The notes below the pieces were generated by a model. That model saw nothing but the letters and a program-made list of their open reading frames with translations, had not been told where the DNA came from and made no database searches. A stretch of DNA of 64,000 nt from positions 1-64,000 of the forward strand of contig JALHNH010000014.1 of NCBI GenBank assembly GCA_022843625.1, read 5' to 3'. The translations under genes were made by a program, and so were the position numbers. Shown here piece after piece: positions 27,392-37,138 of the stretch; within the stretch, counting starts at the first letter, position 1; every line of letters starts with the position of its first letter. This DNA is from Bryobacter sp. GTDB taxonomy: Bacteria > Acidobacteriota > Terriglobia > Bryobacterales > Bryobacteraceae.

Positions 27392-27898
27392 ATGAAACTC
27401 ACTATGATTCTGATCGCCGCGATGATCACTTCGTTGACGATGGCGGCCGGTGTTCCTTTTCAAGAGCAACAGTATCGGGCGAAGTACGGCCGGTATAGCC
27501 CCGCCTACGAAGCCAAGCTCATGACCGAACCGACGGCAAAGTCGCCCCTTCAAATCGAAGAAGTGGGCCCGGACTGCTGCCGGAATTTGCACAGTGCCCA
27601 AGTTGACTTGGCCGAAGAACGCAATCGGGTAAAGTATGGCCGATACTCGCCACGCAAAGAGGCTCAAGTGCGGGCCATGCAAGTAGATTTGGCTGGCCAC
27701 GTCCGCGCTTGCAGAGTCTTGGATCGTTGCCCGCTGCCGACGGCCACACTCCCCGCCGTGGCGGCTCTATCAATCAGAGACGCCCAATCGCTGGCGAAGT
27801 ATGGACGCGTGTTCCCGGCTCAGAAGTCGACGGTCGCCGCTGTCGCCGCCCGGCATACCGAACCTTGTGAACATGCCTGCTGCCAGGACACCGAGTGA
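27392..27898 (+). CDS. Secreted protein with three KYGR(Y/V) repeats
   Basis: ATG 27392 follows AGGAG and opens a signal peptide (MILIAAMITSLTMAAG). The 168-residue protein then shows three copies of a short motif: YRAKYGRYSPAYEAK, NRVKYGRYSPRKEAQ and SLAKYGRVFPAQKS. The KYGR cores are at residues 31, 81 and 136. CC pairs lie between and after them (PDCCRN, HACCQD). I know no named family with this motif. It lies just upstream of the outer-membrane barrel gene and is probably periplasmic. Confidence 0.65.
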   Translation: MKLTMILIAAMITSLTMAAGVPFQEQQYRAKYGRYSPAYEAKLMTEPTAKSPLQIEEVGPDCCRNLHSAQVDLAEERNRVKYGRYSPRKEAQVRAMQVDLAGHVRACRVLDRCPLPTATLPAVAALSIRDAQSLAKYGRVFPAQKSTVAAVAARHTEPCEHACCQDTE

Positions 27899-27924
27899 CA
27901 TAGCCGGTGCAACCCAACAAGGCA

Positions 27925-29130
27925 ATGGGAACGAAGATCAGACAAGGCGCTGTACTCGGACTGCTCTGCGCCGCTGCGATGCTGGGCGGGGGCTCTGCTC
28001 TGGCCCAGCAAACGCCCCCGCCGAAGCCTGCCACTGAGGACCCCTTTGCCGACCTAAGCGCAAAGCCTGAAGCACCAGTCGTCGTAACGCCGCCAGTTCG
28101 GTCATGGTTCCGGTCGCTGCTTACAGAAAACTTCGGTTTTCGAAAAGAAGTGATGTCTCAGTTCACACGCGACGAAAACGATAACTTGGCCAGCCGCCAG
28201 TCCGTCGGGTTCGAGATTCTGAAGAAGTTCTCAACTGGTACGGCCACCGTCGCCAGTTTCAACGTTCAAGGCCGCTTGGTACGGCGTGACGGTTTCAATC
28301 CGGTGCAGAACGATATGGAGGGCGCAGAGCGAGCTGGTTGGGCGTTCGAATATCACAACCTCTATCTCGACTTCTACAATGTCTTCAATCCAATGCTGGG
28401 CGCTAAGCAGCGGGGACGGCAAGTCGGGCGCTTTAATATCCGCGCGGGGCGGTTTTACGTGCCGTTCGGCCTTAATCTGCAGACTGACACACATGGCACG
28501 GTACTTCAGCTCTCCAACGATCGAAATTTTGGTTTCGAGCGCGACTGGTACACCGGTTTTTGGGGATCCTTGAACAAGCACTTGAACTACGATGCGTACT
28601 ATCTGGCCGGATCCGGCTACGTTTTAGCGTTCAAAGGTCAGCGTGGGCTGGGAGCAGCGCGATTGAGCCTTTCGAACAAGTACAGCTCAGACTATGGATT
28701 GGAAGCTGGCGTCTCGGTACTGGCCGGCGAACGGCTCACGATGGGTCACGAGATGCGACGCACGGTCGACACCCGGCGCGCCGGGATAGATGGACGTTAT
28801 CGGCGGGCGATACCAAACGGGCTGCTCTCACTCACAACGGAGATCAGCCGCGGGGAGGACGCCCGGAGCCCGGTCTCCATGCAGCTTCAACAGGCGGACT
28901 ATCTGCACTCTTCCAGGCGCTGGGGCGTCGCCACACAGTACCGAAGTTTTCGAGAGACCGGGTCCGGCGTGGACGCTTCGATCATCGGAGAATTCACCTG
29001 GTACTTTCGCAACGACGTTGGAAACTCAAATTTGCATTGGATCAAGTTCAACGTTGAACGCCGGTTGCAAAGAATGCAGGCCACGCCGCCACGCACCGTC
29101 GTGACGCTCCAATACTACTTCTACCGCTAA
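27925..29130 (+). CDS. Outer-membrane beta-barrel (porin-like) protein
   Basis: A signal peptide (GAVLGLLCAAAMLGGGSALAQ) is followed by a Pro/Ala linker and a long alternating beta pattern with many aromatic residues (FEYHNLYLDFYNVF, AGRFYVPFGLNLQ), ending with YYFYR, an aromatic C-terminus as in barrel proteins. The start may be ATG 27925 or an in-frame GTG at 27907. Its place in an operon with a secreted protein, an OB-fold protein and a MacB-type ABC pair suggests it provides an outer-membrane step. Confidence 0.75.
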   Translation: MGTKIRQGAVLGLLCAAAMLGGGSALAQQTPPPKPATEDPFADLSAKPEAPVVVTPPVRSWFRSLLTENFGFRKEVMSQFTRDENDNLASRQSVGFEILKKFSTGTATVASFNVQGRLVRRDGFNPVQNDMEGAERAGWAFEYHNLYLDFYNVFNPMLGAKQRGRQVGRFNIRAGRFYVPFGLNLQTDTHGTVLQLSNDRNFGFERDWYTGFWGSLNKHLNYDAYYLAGSGYVLAFKGQRGLGAARLSLSNKYSSDYGLEAGVSVLAGERLTMGHEMRRTVDTRRAGIDGRYRRAIPNGLLSLTTEISRGEDARSPVSMQLQQADYLHSSRRWGVATQYRSFRETGSGVDASIIGEFTWYFRNDVGNSNLHWIKFNVERRLQRMQATPPRTVVTLQYYFYR

Positions 29131-29140
29131 GGAAACGCTC

Positions 29141-29818
29141 ATGAAGACCACACTCTTATTTTTGACACTGACACCGGCGCTGTTCGGCGCTATTGGCTGC
29201 ACGCTCAGCAATCCGGCGGAAGACTTGAAATACCTCTATCCGCAGATGACCACATTTAAGGAGGAGCTCAAAGAGTTTCCCCGGCTTTCTAATGGGGCTG
29301 CGCTGTATAGGGGGCTGAAATCTAGGCTCGGTAGCGACTTGGATCCAATCTACGAGGCCTTCGACACGCCATATACGGTCTATAGCGTTTTTCAAGGGGC
29401 CACTCGAATCGGCATTGTCCACGGTGTGAATGTGCCGGGAAAGGGTGGCGTCATTCAGGTCTTTCTCTCGTTGCATCCCGAGACAGCGGAGATCCAAAAG
29501 TTCTTCTTTCAGCGTTTGGAAAGTCCCGCCGCTCGAGCGCTCCGCAGCAAAGAGTTTCGGGATCAGTTCACCGGACTGACACTGGCTGACTTCTACAAAC
29601 ATGACTACTACGTGGTAGCGGATCCCGGAGCGAAGGCTGACAAGGTGGCGGGGATCAAACAGCCTGCGATGGACTCGAGTGCAAAGCCCGACTATTTTGC
29701 ATCGATCCGGGGCATTCGAAAGAACCTGATTCTGGTGGACTATTTTGTTTACGCCAGACGATTCGAGCCATTCTTTGAACGGGCGCAACAAGCGGCCGCT
29801 AAAGCGAAAAAGGAGTAG
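29141..29818 (+). CDS. Secreted protein of unknown function, FMN-binding-like
   Basis: The 225-residue product has a signal peptide (MKTTLLFLTLTPALFGAIGC), possibly a lipobox with Cys20. The body contains VYSVFQGATRIGIVHGVNVPGKGGVIQVFLSL and FTGLTLADFYKHDYYV, reminiscent of FMN-binding-domain proteins (RnfG/NosR-like), but the Thr flavinylation motif is not obvious. It is closely spaced with the barrel gene (10 bases) and the OB-fold gene (2 bases). Probably periplasmic, working with the ABC pair. Confidence 0.6.
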   Translation: MKTTLLFLTLTPALFGAIGCTLSNPAEDLKYLYPQMTTFKEELKEFPRLSNGAALYRGLKSRLGSDLDPIYEAFDTPYTVYSVFQGATRIGIVHGVNVPGKGGVIQVFLSLHPETAEIQKFFFQRLESPAARALRSKEFRDQFTGLTLADFYKHDYYVVADPGAKADKVAGIKQPAMDSSAKPDYFASIRGIRKNLILVDYFVYARRFEPFFERAQQAAAKAKKE

Positions 29819-29820
29819 TT

Positions 29821-30192
29821 ATGCGAACCATATTAGGGCTGTGCGCGGCAATCCTGGCGATCGGCGGCGTGCTGATTTGGAAATCTATGCAGTTGCCAAC
29901 GCTCGCCGGCGCCTTCACGGGAGCTCCGAAAACTGATATCTCGGTTTTGATCGAGCGCCCAAAAGACTTTCTCAACAAAACGGTCCTCGTTGAGGGCGAA
30001 GTCCGCAACCAATGCAAGACGATGGGTTGCTACTTCTTCTTTTCCGCGGCTGACAAGCAACTCCGAGTCGACCTGGAGCCAATCGCCATGAACGCGCCTA
30101 TGCGCGAAGGGCGGCCCGCTCGCGTGGAAGGGCAAATGATGCCCTACGGCGACGGATACCAATTGGTGGCGAGCGCAGTGGAATTCAAGTGA
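29821..30192 (+). CDS. Membrane-anchored OB-fold (DUF4920-like) protein
   Basis: One N-terminal helix (ILGLCAAILAIGGVLIW) anchors a small beta domain with NKTVLVEGEVRNQCKTMGCYFFFSA and ARVEGQMMPYGDGYQLVAS. The QCKTMGC pair is typical of DUF4920/OB-fold proteins of periplasmic metal or redox clusters. It starts two bases after the previous stop and six before the permease, so it is translationally linked. A role in metal insertion or thiol chemistry is inference. Confidence 0.65.
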   Translation: MRTILGLCAAILAIGGVLIWKSMQLPTLAGAFTGAPKTDISVLIERPKDFLNKTVLVEGEVRNQCKTMGCYFFFSAADKQLRVDLEPIAMNAPMREGRPARVEGQMMPYGDGYQLVASAVEFK

Positions 30193-30198
30193 GGCATT

Positions 30199-31482
30199 AT
30201 GAATATCGAAACTAGAAACGACCCGTTCGTTTTCCGGCGTTACCTTGCGCTGGCCATTAAGAACCTCCGCCGCCGCATAGTGCGGACCGGACTTACCGTG
30301 GCCGGTGTGGCCTTGGCCGTGACAGTGGCCGTCTCACTCGGTGGCTTCATGCTGGGCTATCGCGGGGCGATTGATAAGAGCATCGACTTGCTGGGTTTTC
30401 AGGTCATGATCATGGCGAAAGGTTGCCCCTACGAAGCGGCCACGATGATGCTAAAGGGCGGTACAGGGCTACTCTATCTGCCCGCCGATATCTACGAGAA
30501 GGTGAAGAACGATCCGGAAATTGCCAGCATTACACCCATTTTCGTTGGCGTCGCGCAGAAGCAGGGCAGCGGCATCCGCGATGCGGGTGAAGAGAAGAAC
30601 TTCCTTATCGTCAGCGGCATCGATGTGCCGAGTTATCAGGTCATGAAGCCGTGGATCAGCTTTAAAAAAGGTCCGGGATATGAAAATGGAAGGTGGTTTT
30701 CCCCGGAATCGAGGAACGAAGTTGTTCTGGGGTTTGAGGCAGCCGAATATGAGCAGCGAAAAGTGGGCGACACGTTTTATGCTTCCATTACTCCGGCCGG
30801 GTTGCCCGATCCGGTGCAGCATGAACTCAAAGTGGTTGGCGTGCTAGACCGGACCGGGACGCAAGACGACGGGACAGTTTTCCTGCCGCTCGATGTGACG
30901 CGCGAGTATTTTGGGCGGCCTGGACAATTGACGATTCTCGGCATCAAGCTAAAGGAGTTTAACGCGTTCAATATGCGGCAATTTGAAACCCGATGGTTGA
31001 AATTGCCGGAAGTCCAGGTAGTGGGGTTGCAGCAGGTAAAGAATACGCTGGTGAGCTTGGTGGCAACGGCGCAGACGATGATTGCCGCCGTGGCGATTAT
31101 TGCCATCATCGTGGCCTTCATTGGTGTGATCAACACGATTCTAATGAGCGTCTACGAACGGACTTCAGAGATAGGAATTATGAAGGCGCTAGGGGCCCGG
31201 CGCGAATCGATTTTTGAGTTGATCTGGTTGGAGACGGTAATGATCTGTTTCGCGGGAGCGGTGGTCGGCTCCGTGCTCGCAATGATCGGCTCCGGCCTGG
31301 TAGAAAAGGCGATCAAGTCGGTGGCCGATATGGGTGTGTCCGGATCGATTGTTCAGATAACTCCGATGGTGGTTGGCTATGCCGTGCTCGGAGCCGTAAT
31401 TCTCGGATTCTTTGCCGGACTTTATCCCGCATGGCGAGCTTCGTCGATGCGGCCGGTTGAAGCCATCAATAGGGGAAACTGA
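30199..31482 (+). CDS. MacB/FtsX-type ABC permease
   Basis: The 427-residue protein has an N-terminal helix (TGLTVAGVALAVTVAVSLGG), a MacB periplasmic domain and a three-helix FtsX block (IIAIIVAFIGVINTILMSVYERTSEIGIMKALGARR). The distinctive MIMAKGCPYEAATMMLKGG segment right after helix 1 has a Cys and Met-rich patch. It is followed one base later by its ATPase. The cargo is unknown; the operon contains no TolC or HlyD, so it differs from the exporter at 13-18 kb. Confidence 0.88.
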   Translation: MNIETRNDPFVFRRYLALAIKNLRRRIVRTGLTVAGVALAVTVAVSLGGFMLGYRGAIDKSIDLLGFQVMIMAKGCPYEAATMMLKGGTGLLYLPADIYEKVKNDPEIASITPIFVGVAQKQGSGIRDAGEEKNFLIVSGIDVPSYQVMKPWISFKKGPGYENGRWFSPESRNEVVLGFEAAEYEQRKVGDTFYASITPAGLPDPVQHELKVVGVLDRTGTQDDGTVFLPLDVTREYFGRPGQLTILGIKLKEFNAFNMRQFETRWLKLPEVQVVGLQQVKNTLVSLVATAQTMIAAVAIIAIIVAFIGVINTILMSVYERTSEIGIMKALGARRESIFELIWLETVMICFAGAVVGSVLAMIGSGLVEKAIKSVADMGVSGSIVQITPMVVGYAVLGAVILGFFAGLYPAWRASSMRPVEAINRGN

Positions 31483-31483
31483 C

Positions 31484-32185
31484 ATGAAAGACATCATCAT
31501 CGAAGCACACGGTCTGAAACGCTATTACAGGCGAGGTAGCGAAACGGTCAAGGCACTAGACGGCGTCGACATTACCATCCGGCAGGGAGAAATCGTCTCC
31601 ATTATGGGACCTTCCGGCTCGGGCAAAACGACGCTCATCAACCTGCTTTCCTGTCTGGACGCCCCAACCGAAGGGACGCTTACGGTGGCCGGAAAATCGG
31701 TCGCTGGTCTTTCCGAGGATCAATTAGTGGAGGTTCGTCGCGGGGTTCTGGGCTTTGTGTTCCAACAGTTCTCGCTCCTTCCTACCCTAACGGTGACTGA
31801 AAACGTCGAACTCCCGTTGCTGTTCCTAGGACTGAAAACGGACCCTCAGCGGACCCGGGAAATCCTCGCCGCTGTCGGCCTTTCGGATCGCGCCACACAC
31901 TTGCCGCGAGAGCTTTCCGGCGGGCAAATGCAGCGGGTCGCGATCGCCCGGGCGCTCATGGCCGGCCCGAAAATCCTGGTGGCTGACGAACCTACCGGGA
32001 ACCTGGACAAGTCCACGGGCGAATCTATCATTGCCTTGTTCAAACGTCTTGCGGCCGAAGAAGGGCTGGCAATCCTACTTACTACGCACAACATCGCTTT
32101 CGGAGCGGAAGCGGATCGGGCGATTACTTTGGAGGATGGCCGGATCGTGAAAGAGCACACAAAGAATCCTCAAACGGCAGAATGA
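31484..32185 (+). CDS. ABC transporter ATP-binding protein (LolD/MacB type)
   Basis: Walker A GPSGSGKTTLINLLSCLD, Q-loop FVFQQFSLLPTLT, signature ELSGGQMQRVAIARAL, Walker B ILVADEPTGNLD and the H-loop TTHN are complete in 233 residues. The ATG at 31484 lies one base after the permease stop; a longer in-frame extension lies inside that gene. It powers the permease before it. The operon appears to end here. Confidence 0.93.
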   Translation: MKDIIIEAHGLKRYYRRGSETVKALDGVDITIRQGEIVSIMGPSGSGKTTLINLLSCLDAPTEGTLTVAGKSVAGLSEDQLVEVRRGVLGFVFQQFSLLPTLTVTENVELPLLFLGLKTDPQRTREILAAVGLSDRATHLPRELSGGQMQRVAIARALMAGPKILVADEPTGNLDKSTGESIIALFKRLAAEEGLAILLTTHNIAFGAEADRAITLEDGRIVKEHTKNPQTAE

Positions 32186-32675
32186 CGACCCTTCTGATGA
32201 ACCTGACTGCCCACGGTCAGTCGGCGAAATGCGGTCGATTGCTAACAGGAATGCTTTGGATAAGCAAGAATATGCCACAAATCCCTGGCAACTTGTTCAA
32301 AGGTAAATGTGCAAGTTAGCGCATCTAGTCAGGCCATCGGTTGGCGGAGGTGATTACATGCGTCCAATTCATGCTGAGGCTTCGCAAATCCAGAATGGCC
32401 CCTGTCCTATTGGCAGGTTGATACGCAACTCGCAGCACTGGATCATAGAGAAAGACCGCGAGCTGAGAACGCCGTCCGAGAGATCCCGCGCTTGTTTTGC
32501 AGCTTGGGGGAATGAGGGGAGAAGGAGCGGATTCGCACCCCAATAGGAGGACGAATGGAACGCAAGAATCGCTAAAGCCGATTCAGCGCCCACGTGAAAT
32601 GGGGCGATGATGACAAGGCAAGCAGCACCGAACTGACGAAGAGTCGAGAGCAACATGGTCTCCGTACTCCCCATC
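32186..32675. other. 490-bp region without a supported gene
   Basis: Lies between the convergent ABC operon (plus) and the copper ATPase operon (minus) and should contain both terminators. A minus-strand frame at 32369-32707 has a signal-like start (LSTLRQFGAACLVIIAPFHVG) but overlaps the ATPase 3' end and has no family features. I could not pick out a clear hairpin with a T-run. Confidence 0.4.
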
Positions 32676-35123
32676 TCACAGCTCCGTTCGGCGCAGCCGT
32701 AGCGCATTTGCGATGACAGAAACAGAACTGAAGGTCATAGCGGCACTCGCGATCATTGGGCTCAACAGAATCCCAAAGAACGGATAGAGGATGCCAGCCG
32801 CTACGGGCACACCCAAAACGTTATAGATAAAGGCGAAGAACAGATTTTGTCGAATGTTCTTCATGGTCGCTTCGCTGAGATGCCGCGCCCGGACAATGCC
32901 GCGCAAATCACCTTTCAAGAGGGTTACGCCGGCGCTCTCCATTGCAATATCGGTTCCGGTGCCCATAGCGATTCCGACATCGGCCTGAGCCAGGCCCGGA
33001 GCGTCGTTTACTCCATCGCCGGCCATCGCGACCTTATGTCCGCCCGCTTGCAATTCCTTTACAATGCTTGCTTTCTGGTCAGGCAGCACTTCCGCATGGA
33101 TTTCGTCGATACCAAGCTTGAGGCCAACGGCTTCGGCCGTCGCTCGGCTGTCCCCAGTCAACATGGCGACGTGAATTCCCGCCTTTCTCAGGGCGGTGAG
33201 CGCCTCTAAAGCCGATGCCTTGATTGGATCGGCAACGCAAAGTAGTCCCGCCGCTTTGCCGTCGATCGCCACCAACATCACCGTTTGTCCTTCTTTTCGG
33301 AGGCCGTCCGCGCGAATGTCGAGATCAGCGTGGCCGACGCCGGCCGAGTCCAATAGCCCGGCGTTTCCGATTAGGATTCGTTTGCCGTTTAAAGTACCGC
33401 TAATCCCTTTTCCCGTGATCGACTCGAAGCCTTCCACTTCCGTTGGCTTAATGCCCATTTCTTCTGCTCCGCTAAGGATTGCTTGGGCGAGAGGATGCTC
33501 GCTGCCTCTTTCAAGGCTTGCTGCAAAATGGAGGAGTTCTGTCTCATCTTGATTTGCCACCGGGATGACGGAAACGAGCTTCGGTTTACCCTCAGTAAGG
33601 GTTCCAGTCTTGTCGACGACCAACCGATCGACCTTTTCGAGTGCCTCTAGCGCCTCCGCCTTGCGAATTAGAACGCCGACTTGCGCACCTCGGCCGGTAC
33701 CCACCATGATCGACATGGGGGTCGCTAATCCAAGAGCGCAGGGACAAGCAATGATGAGCACCGCCACGGCATTGATCAGCCCATGCGCCATTCTCGGCTC
33801 TGGGCCAAAGAATCCCCAACCGAGGAAGGTCGCGACTGCGATCACCAGAACGGCGGGAACAAACCAGCTGGAGACCTGATCGGCCAAACGCTGGATCGGC
33901 GCCCGTGTCCGTTGCGCCTCACTGACCATCCGGACAATCTGCGAAAGCATCGTGTCAGACCCGACCCGTTCGGCACGCATCACGAAGCTGCCGGTTCCGT
34001 TGATGGTTCCGCCAGTCACCTTGCCGCCCGTCTCTTTCTCAACAGGCATCGGTTCGCCCGTGATCATAGATTCTTCAACAGCGCTCCTCCCTTCGAGGAC
34101 CATTCCATCCACCGGTATCTTTTCACCCGGCCGCACGCGCAAACGAGCACCAATGACTACCTTTTCGAGCGATACATCCTCTTCAATTCCGCCCTCGCGC
34201 AGCAATCGCGCAGTTTTTGGCACCATCCCGAGCAGGCCCTTGATGGCACTCGATGTCTGGCTACGAGCCCTTAACTCCAAGACTTGCCCCAATAGCACTA
34301 ACGTAACAATCACTGCCGCAGGTTCGAAGTAAACCGGCACCACACCGTGGGAATAGAACGATTCGGGTATCGAAGACGGAAACAGGAGAGCAATGAGACT
34401 GTAGCCGAAAGCCGCTCCCGTACCGATAGCGATCAACGTGAACATGTTCAGACTCCGATTTCGGATTGACATCCACCCACGTTCAAAGAAGGGCCAACCG
34501 GCCCACACGACAACAGGGGCGGCCATCGCAAACTGCACCCAGGAGACCAAAGTCGCTCCCAACACATTCTGCAATGGCATCGACGGAAAGAACTCGGAAA
34601 CCATCAATGCCAGAAGAGGCGCCGTGAAGGCCAGACTTGTCCAGAAACGCCGGGTCATGTCGATGAGTTCGTGATTAACTTCCTCACCCGTAATCTCTCT
34701 TGGTTCGAGCGCCATGCCGCAGATGGGGCATGCGCCTGGTTCGCTGCGCACGATCTCGGGATGCATCGGGCACGTGTATTCGGTGCGGGTCGGGGGAGCA
34801 GTGTACATCGCCGGTTCGAGAGCCATTCCACACTTCGGGCAACTACCCGGCCCCCGTTGATGAATTTCCGGGTCCATGGGGCAGATGTATTCGACCTCGC
34901 TCGCACCGGCAGCGGGAACCGCTGGATCTTTTGCTCCGCCCAGAAACTTCTCTGGTTCCTCTTTGAATCTTTCAAGGCATGAAGGATTGCAGAAGAAGTA
35001 TGTCTTGCCGCCGTGCTGATGAGATCCGGCAGCGGACGCCGGATCGACAGTCATGCCGCAAACGGGATCAATCTGTTCGGGCTCCGCGCCCGATTCCGCG
35101 ACTGGTAAATTCTCAACTTGCAT
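32676..35123 (-). CDS. copA: Copper P-type ATPase with YHS and two heavy-metal-binding domains
   Basis: The 815-residue protein starts with a YHS domain ([25 protein letters not shown], about residues 18-64). Two short zinc-ribbon-like heavy-metal-binding domains follow ([11 protein letters not shown]...[10 protein letters not shown] and [11 protein letters not shown]...[10 protein letters not shown], about 79-141). The P1B-1 core has [32 protein letters not shown] and [19 protein letters not shown] 35123 has AGGAAA upstream; an earlier start would add 11 residues. It exports Cu(I) from the cytosol and is under the CsoR promoter upstream. No classic HMA domain is present, so YHS/HMBD modules replace it. 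Confidence 0.94.
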   Translation of the reverse strand: MQVENLPVAESGAEPEQIDPVCGMTVDPASAAGSHQHGGKTYFFCNPSCLERFKEEPEKFLGGAKDPAVPAAGASEVEYICPMDPEIHQRGPGSCPKCGMALEPAMYTAPPTRTEYTCPMHPEIVRSEPGACPICGMALEPREITGEEVNHELIDMTRRFWTSLAFTAPLLALMVSEFFPSMPLQNVLGATLVSWVQFAMAAPVVVWAGWPFFERGWMSIRNRSLNMFTLIAIGTGAAFGYSLIALLFPSSIPESFYSHGVVPVYFEPAAVIVTLVLLGQVLELRARSQTSSAIKGLLGMVPKTARLLREGGIEEDVSLEKVVIGARLRVRPGEKIPVDGMVLEGRSAVEESMITGEPMPVEKETGGKVTGGTINGTGSFVMRAERVGSDTMLSQIVRMVSEAQRTRAPIQRLADQVSSWFVPAVLVIAVATFLGWGFFGPEPRMAHGLINAVAVLIIACPCALGLATPMSIMVGTGRGAQVGVLIRKAEALEALEKVDRLVVDKTGTLTEGKPKLVSVIPVANQDETELLHFAASLERGSEHPLAQAILSGAEEMGIKPTEVEGFESITGKGISGTLNGKRILIGNAGLLDSAGVGHADLDIRADGLRKEGQTVMLVAIDGKAAGLLCVADPIKASALEALTALRKAGIHVAMLTGDSRATAEAVGLKLGIDEIHAEVLPDQKASIVKELQAGGHKVAMAGDGVNDAPGLAQADVGIAMGTGTDIAMESAGVTLLKGDLRGIVRARHLSEATMKNIRQNLFFAFIYNVLGVPVAAGILYPFFGILLSPMIASAAMTFSSVSVIANALRLRRTEL

Positions 35124-35183
35124 GAGCGTTTCCTGATCTGGTAGCCACGCTCTCAATCATTGAAGGCGTGACCACCGGGCTAC

Positions 35184-35330
35184 TTATTTTCCGGCGTATT
35201 GAGCCGGGTTAGCGTCAAATTTCTGTTTGCAGCCGACTGAGCAGAAGTAGTAGGTCTTGCCCTGATACTCGCTCTGACCAGCGGCCTTGCTTGCATCGAC
35301 TTTCATTTTGCAGATCGGATCGATTTCCAT
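35184..35330 (-). CDS. 48-residue YHS-domain metallochaperone-like protein
   Basis: ATG 35330 to TAA 35184 encodes a bare YHS domain: IDPICKMKVDASKAAG, then YYFCSVGCKQKFDANPAQYAG. It has three cysteines. AGGAG lies 12 bases upstream. It is placed 31 bases after csoR and 60 bases before copA in one operon, and probably hands copper to the ATPase, whose own N-terminus is a YHS domain (inference). Confidence 0.85.
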   Translation of the reverse strand: MEIDPICKMKVDASKAAGQSEYQGKTYYFCSVGCKQKFDANPAQYAGK

Positions 35331-35361
35331 GATGTTGTTCATCTCCTATGGGAATTGGGGA

Positions 35362-35706
35362 TCACCGCGAATGCTTATAGATCAGGTTGAGCAACTCGTC
35401 GTACATAGCTCCCGCCTCTTCTGGCGTGCCGCTCGAGATTGCTTGGGACGCGCAATGCGTGAGGTGATTTCGCATCAGCGCCCGCCCGACCGTCCGCAAA
35501 GCTTCTTGTGCCGCCGAGACCTGGATCATGATGTCGGCGCAATAGCGGTCTTCTTCGACCATCTTTTGAATGCCGCGGATCTGACCTTCGATGCGGCGGA
35601 GACGCTTGAGGTTTGACGCTTTGATCTCTTGGTCGACTCCAATGGCCTTGCGGCCAGGCTCTCCAGTGCCGCAACCACAGGCAGCCACTTCCGTATCTTT
35701 TGCCAT
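35362..35706 (-). CDS. csoR: CsoR/RcnR-family copper-sensing repressor
   Basis: The all-helical DUF156 repressor has the Cu(I) ligand set at the right spacing: Cys56 in RYCADIMIQ, then His81 and Cys85 in NHLTHC (C-x24-H-x3-C, as in CsoR). The helix ASNLKRLRRIEGQIRGIQKMVEEDRYC is classic. An extra CGCGTGE stretch lies near the N-terminus. I chose ATG 35706 (MAKDTEV) because GTAGGGGT gives good spacing; ATG 35715 is possible. It represses its own operon with YHS and copA through the operator just upstream and is released by Cu(I). Confidence 0.93.
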   Translation of the reverse strand: MAKDTEVAACGCGTGEPGRKAIGVDQEIKASNLKRLRRIEGQIRGIQKMVEEDRYCADIMIQVSAAQEALRTVGRALMRNHLTHCASQAISSGTPEEAGAMYDELLNLIYKHSR

Positions 35707-35728
35707 TCGTTGCATACCCCTACCCGGT

Positions 35729-35757
35729 ATACTAATACCCCCCAGGGGTATTGTCAA
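35729..35757 (-). promoter_or_regulatory. csoR promoter with CsoR operator in the spacer
   Basis: On the minus strand the -35 is TTGACA (35752-35757) and the -10 is TAGTAT (35729-35734), with exactly 17 bp between. That spacer, 35735-35751, is ATACCCCTGGGGGGTAT: a perfect inverted repeat ATACCCC/GGGGTAT around TGG, the known CsoR-box pattern. Bound CsoR would cover the promoter. The start codon at 35706 leaves a short leader holding only the ribosome-binding site. Confidence 0.88.
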
Positions 35758-35883
35758 GCTTATTCGCGATGGCTGTTGCCGATTCGCGCCCGAGCCCTTA
35801 ATTCTGCGTCCATTAAACGGTCACTGAAAGTCGGGCATCGGATGGTACGTTGAGGGGTAACATCGATTGGCGGGGGCACTTCA

Positions 35884-37130
35884 ATGTCGTTGGGGCGGAA
35901 CCGTGTATTCTTGTCCCTGTTCTCCGCGAAGGTGATGTCGCTTCTCGGCAGTGGTGTTACCACGGTTGGGCTAACGCTGTACGTTTATGAAATCGCCGGC
36001 ACGGCATCCGCCATCATTGTTCTCGGACAGGCTCTCCTGCTTCGCATACTTGCCTTCCTCATTTTTTCCCAACCAGCCGGCATCCTTGCCGACGGTGTCA
36101 ACCGAAAAGCAATGCTCATCACGGCCGATCTTGGCCGAGCCGCGCTTGTCGGCCTGTTTCCCTTTGTCACGGCCACTCGGCACGTCTACGTTCTGGCATT
36201 TGCCGTAAACGCGCTGACTGCATTTTTCACGCCCACCTTTGAATCCTGTTGCCGGCGGTCGCCAGCAAGGATCACTACGTACAGGCGATCTCACTTTCCC
36301 GCGTCGCAAGTGATGTCGAGGGGATAGCAGCTCCGGCACTCACAGGTGCACTGATTGCGATCATTGGCCTGCGTTGGGTATTTTGGTTCGATGCCGCTAC
36401 ATATCTTCTGTCGGCAATTTTGGTGGGGCTAGTGAGGGTGCCTGGCGTAACGGGTACGGCGACCAGCCAGGTATCGCCCCGCACCATTCTTTCTGAAATC
36501 GCCTTTGGAACGCGGCTACTTTTTCGCGTGCCGGCCATTCGGCTCGCTTTGCTGCTCAGCTTTGCCGAGGCCACGGCGGGAGCAGCTGCGATCGTTATCA
36601 CCGTCGCCTACGTCCGAGAGATACTCCATAGGGGTGAGACGGAGTTCACTCTCCTGATGGCCGGAGTTGGGCTCGGTTCCACCGTCACCGCGATTTTAAT
36701 AGGCCGGTTCACTAGGCGCTTTGAAGACGGATTTCGAGACGGTATTGATCTTCATCGGCGAAGGCATCGCTGGACAGCGGCCGCACTTCTGCTCGGAGGA
36801 ATTCTCTTGAGCGTGGCGCTGCTCCCTGGAGTCTTCTTGCCAACCATCTTTATTCTCGGCTTCCTCTGGATCTTAAATGGAGCAGGTCAAGCCCTCGTCG
36901 CCATTCCCTCGGGGACATTATTGGCTGAGCACACCGAAGAGAGTGAGCGAGGCAGGGCCTACGCCGCGCATTTCGCGCTCACTCATGCTTGTTGGCTAAT
37001 AACCTATCCGGCGGCTGGCCATGCCACAACCCGATTCGGCGCACCATCGGCCCTCACTCTTGCGGGCATCTTGTGTATTGCGATAACGTCCCTCGCGATT
37101 CAGCTTGGCCGGGTGAGCTCAGATGCTTGA
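35884..37130 (+). pseudogene. MFS transporter (MdfA/Bcr-like) broken by a frameshift
   Basis: The first part (35884 to about 36247) encodes MFS helices (SLFSAKVMSLLGSGVTTVGLTLY, QPAGILADGVNRKAMLITADLGRAALVG). The second part, in another frame from about 36249, continues LLPAVASKDHYVQAISLSRVASD through the remaining helices to 37130. Restoring one base near TCC|TGTTGCC gives a single protein of about 415 residues. The start has GGCGGGGG upstream. It is divergent from csoR. I call it a pseudogene, though a sequencing error cannot be excluded. Confidence 0.75.
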
Positions 37131-37138
37131 AGCGGGAT

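Noticed and set aside
32369-32707. Minus-strand frame with a signal-like N-terminus
   Set aside because: Overlaps the copA end, lacks a ribosome-binding site and family features.
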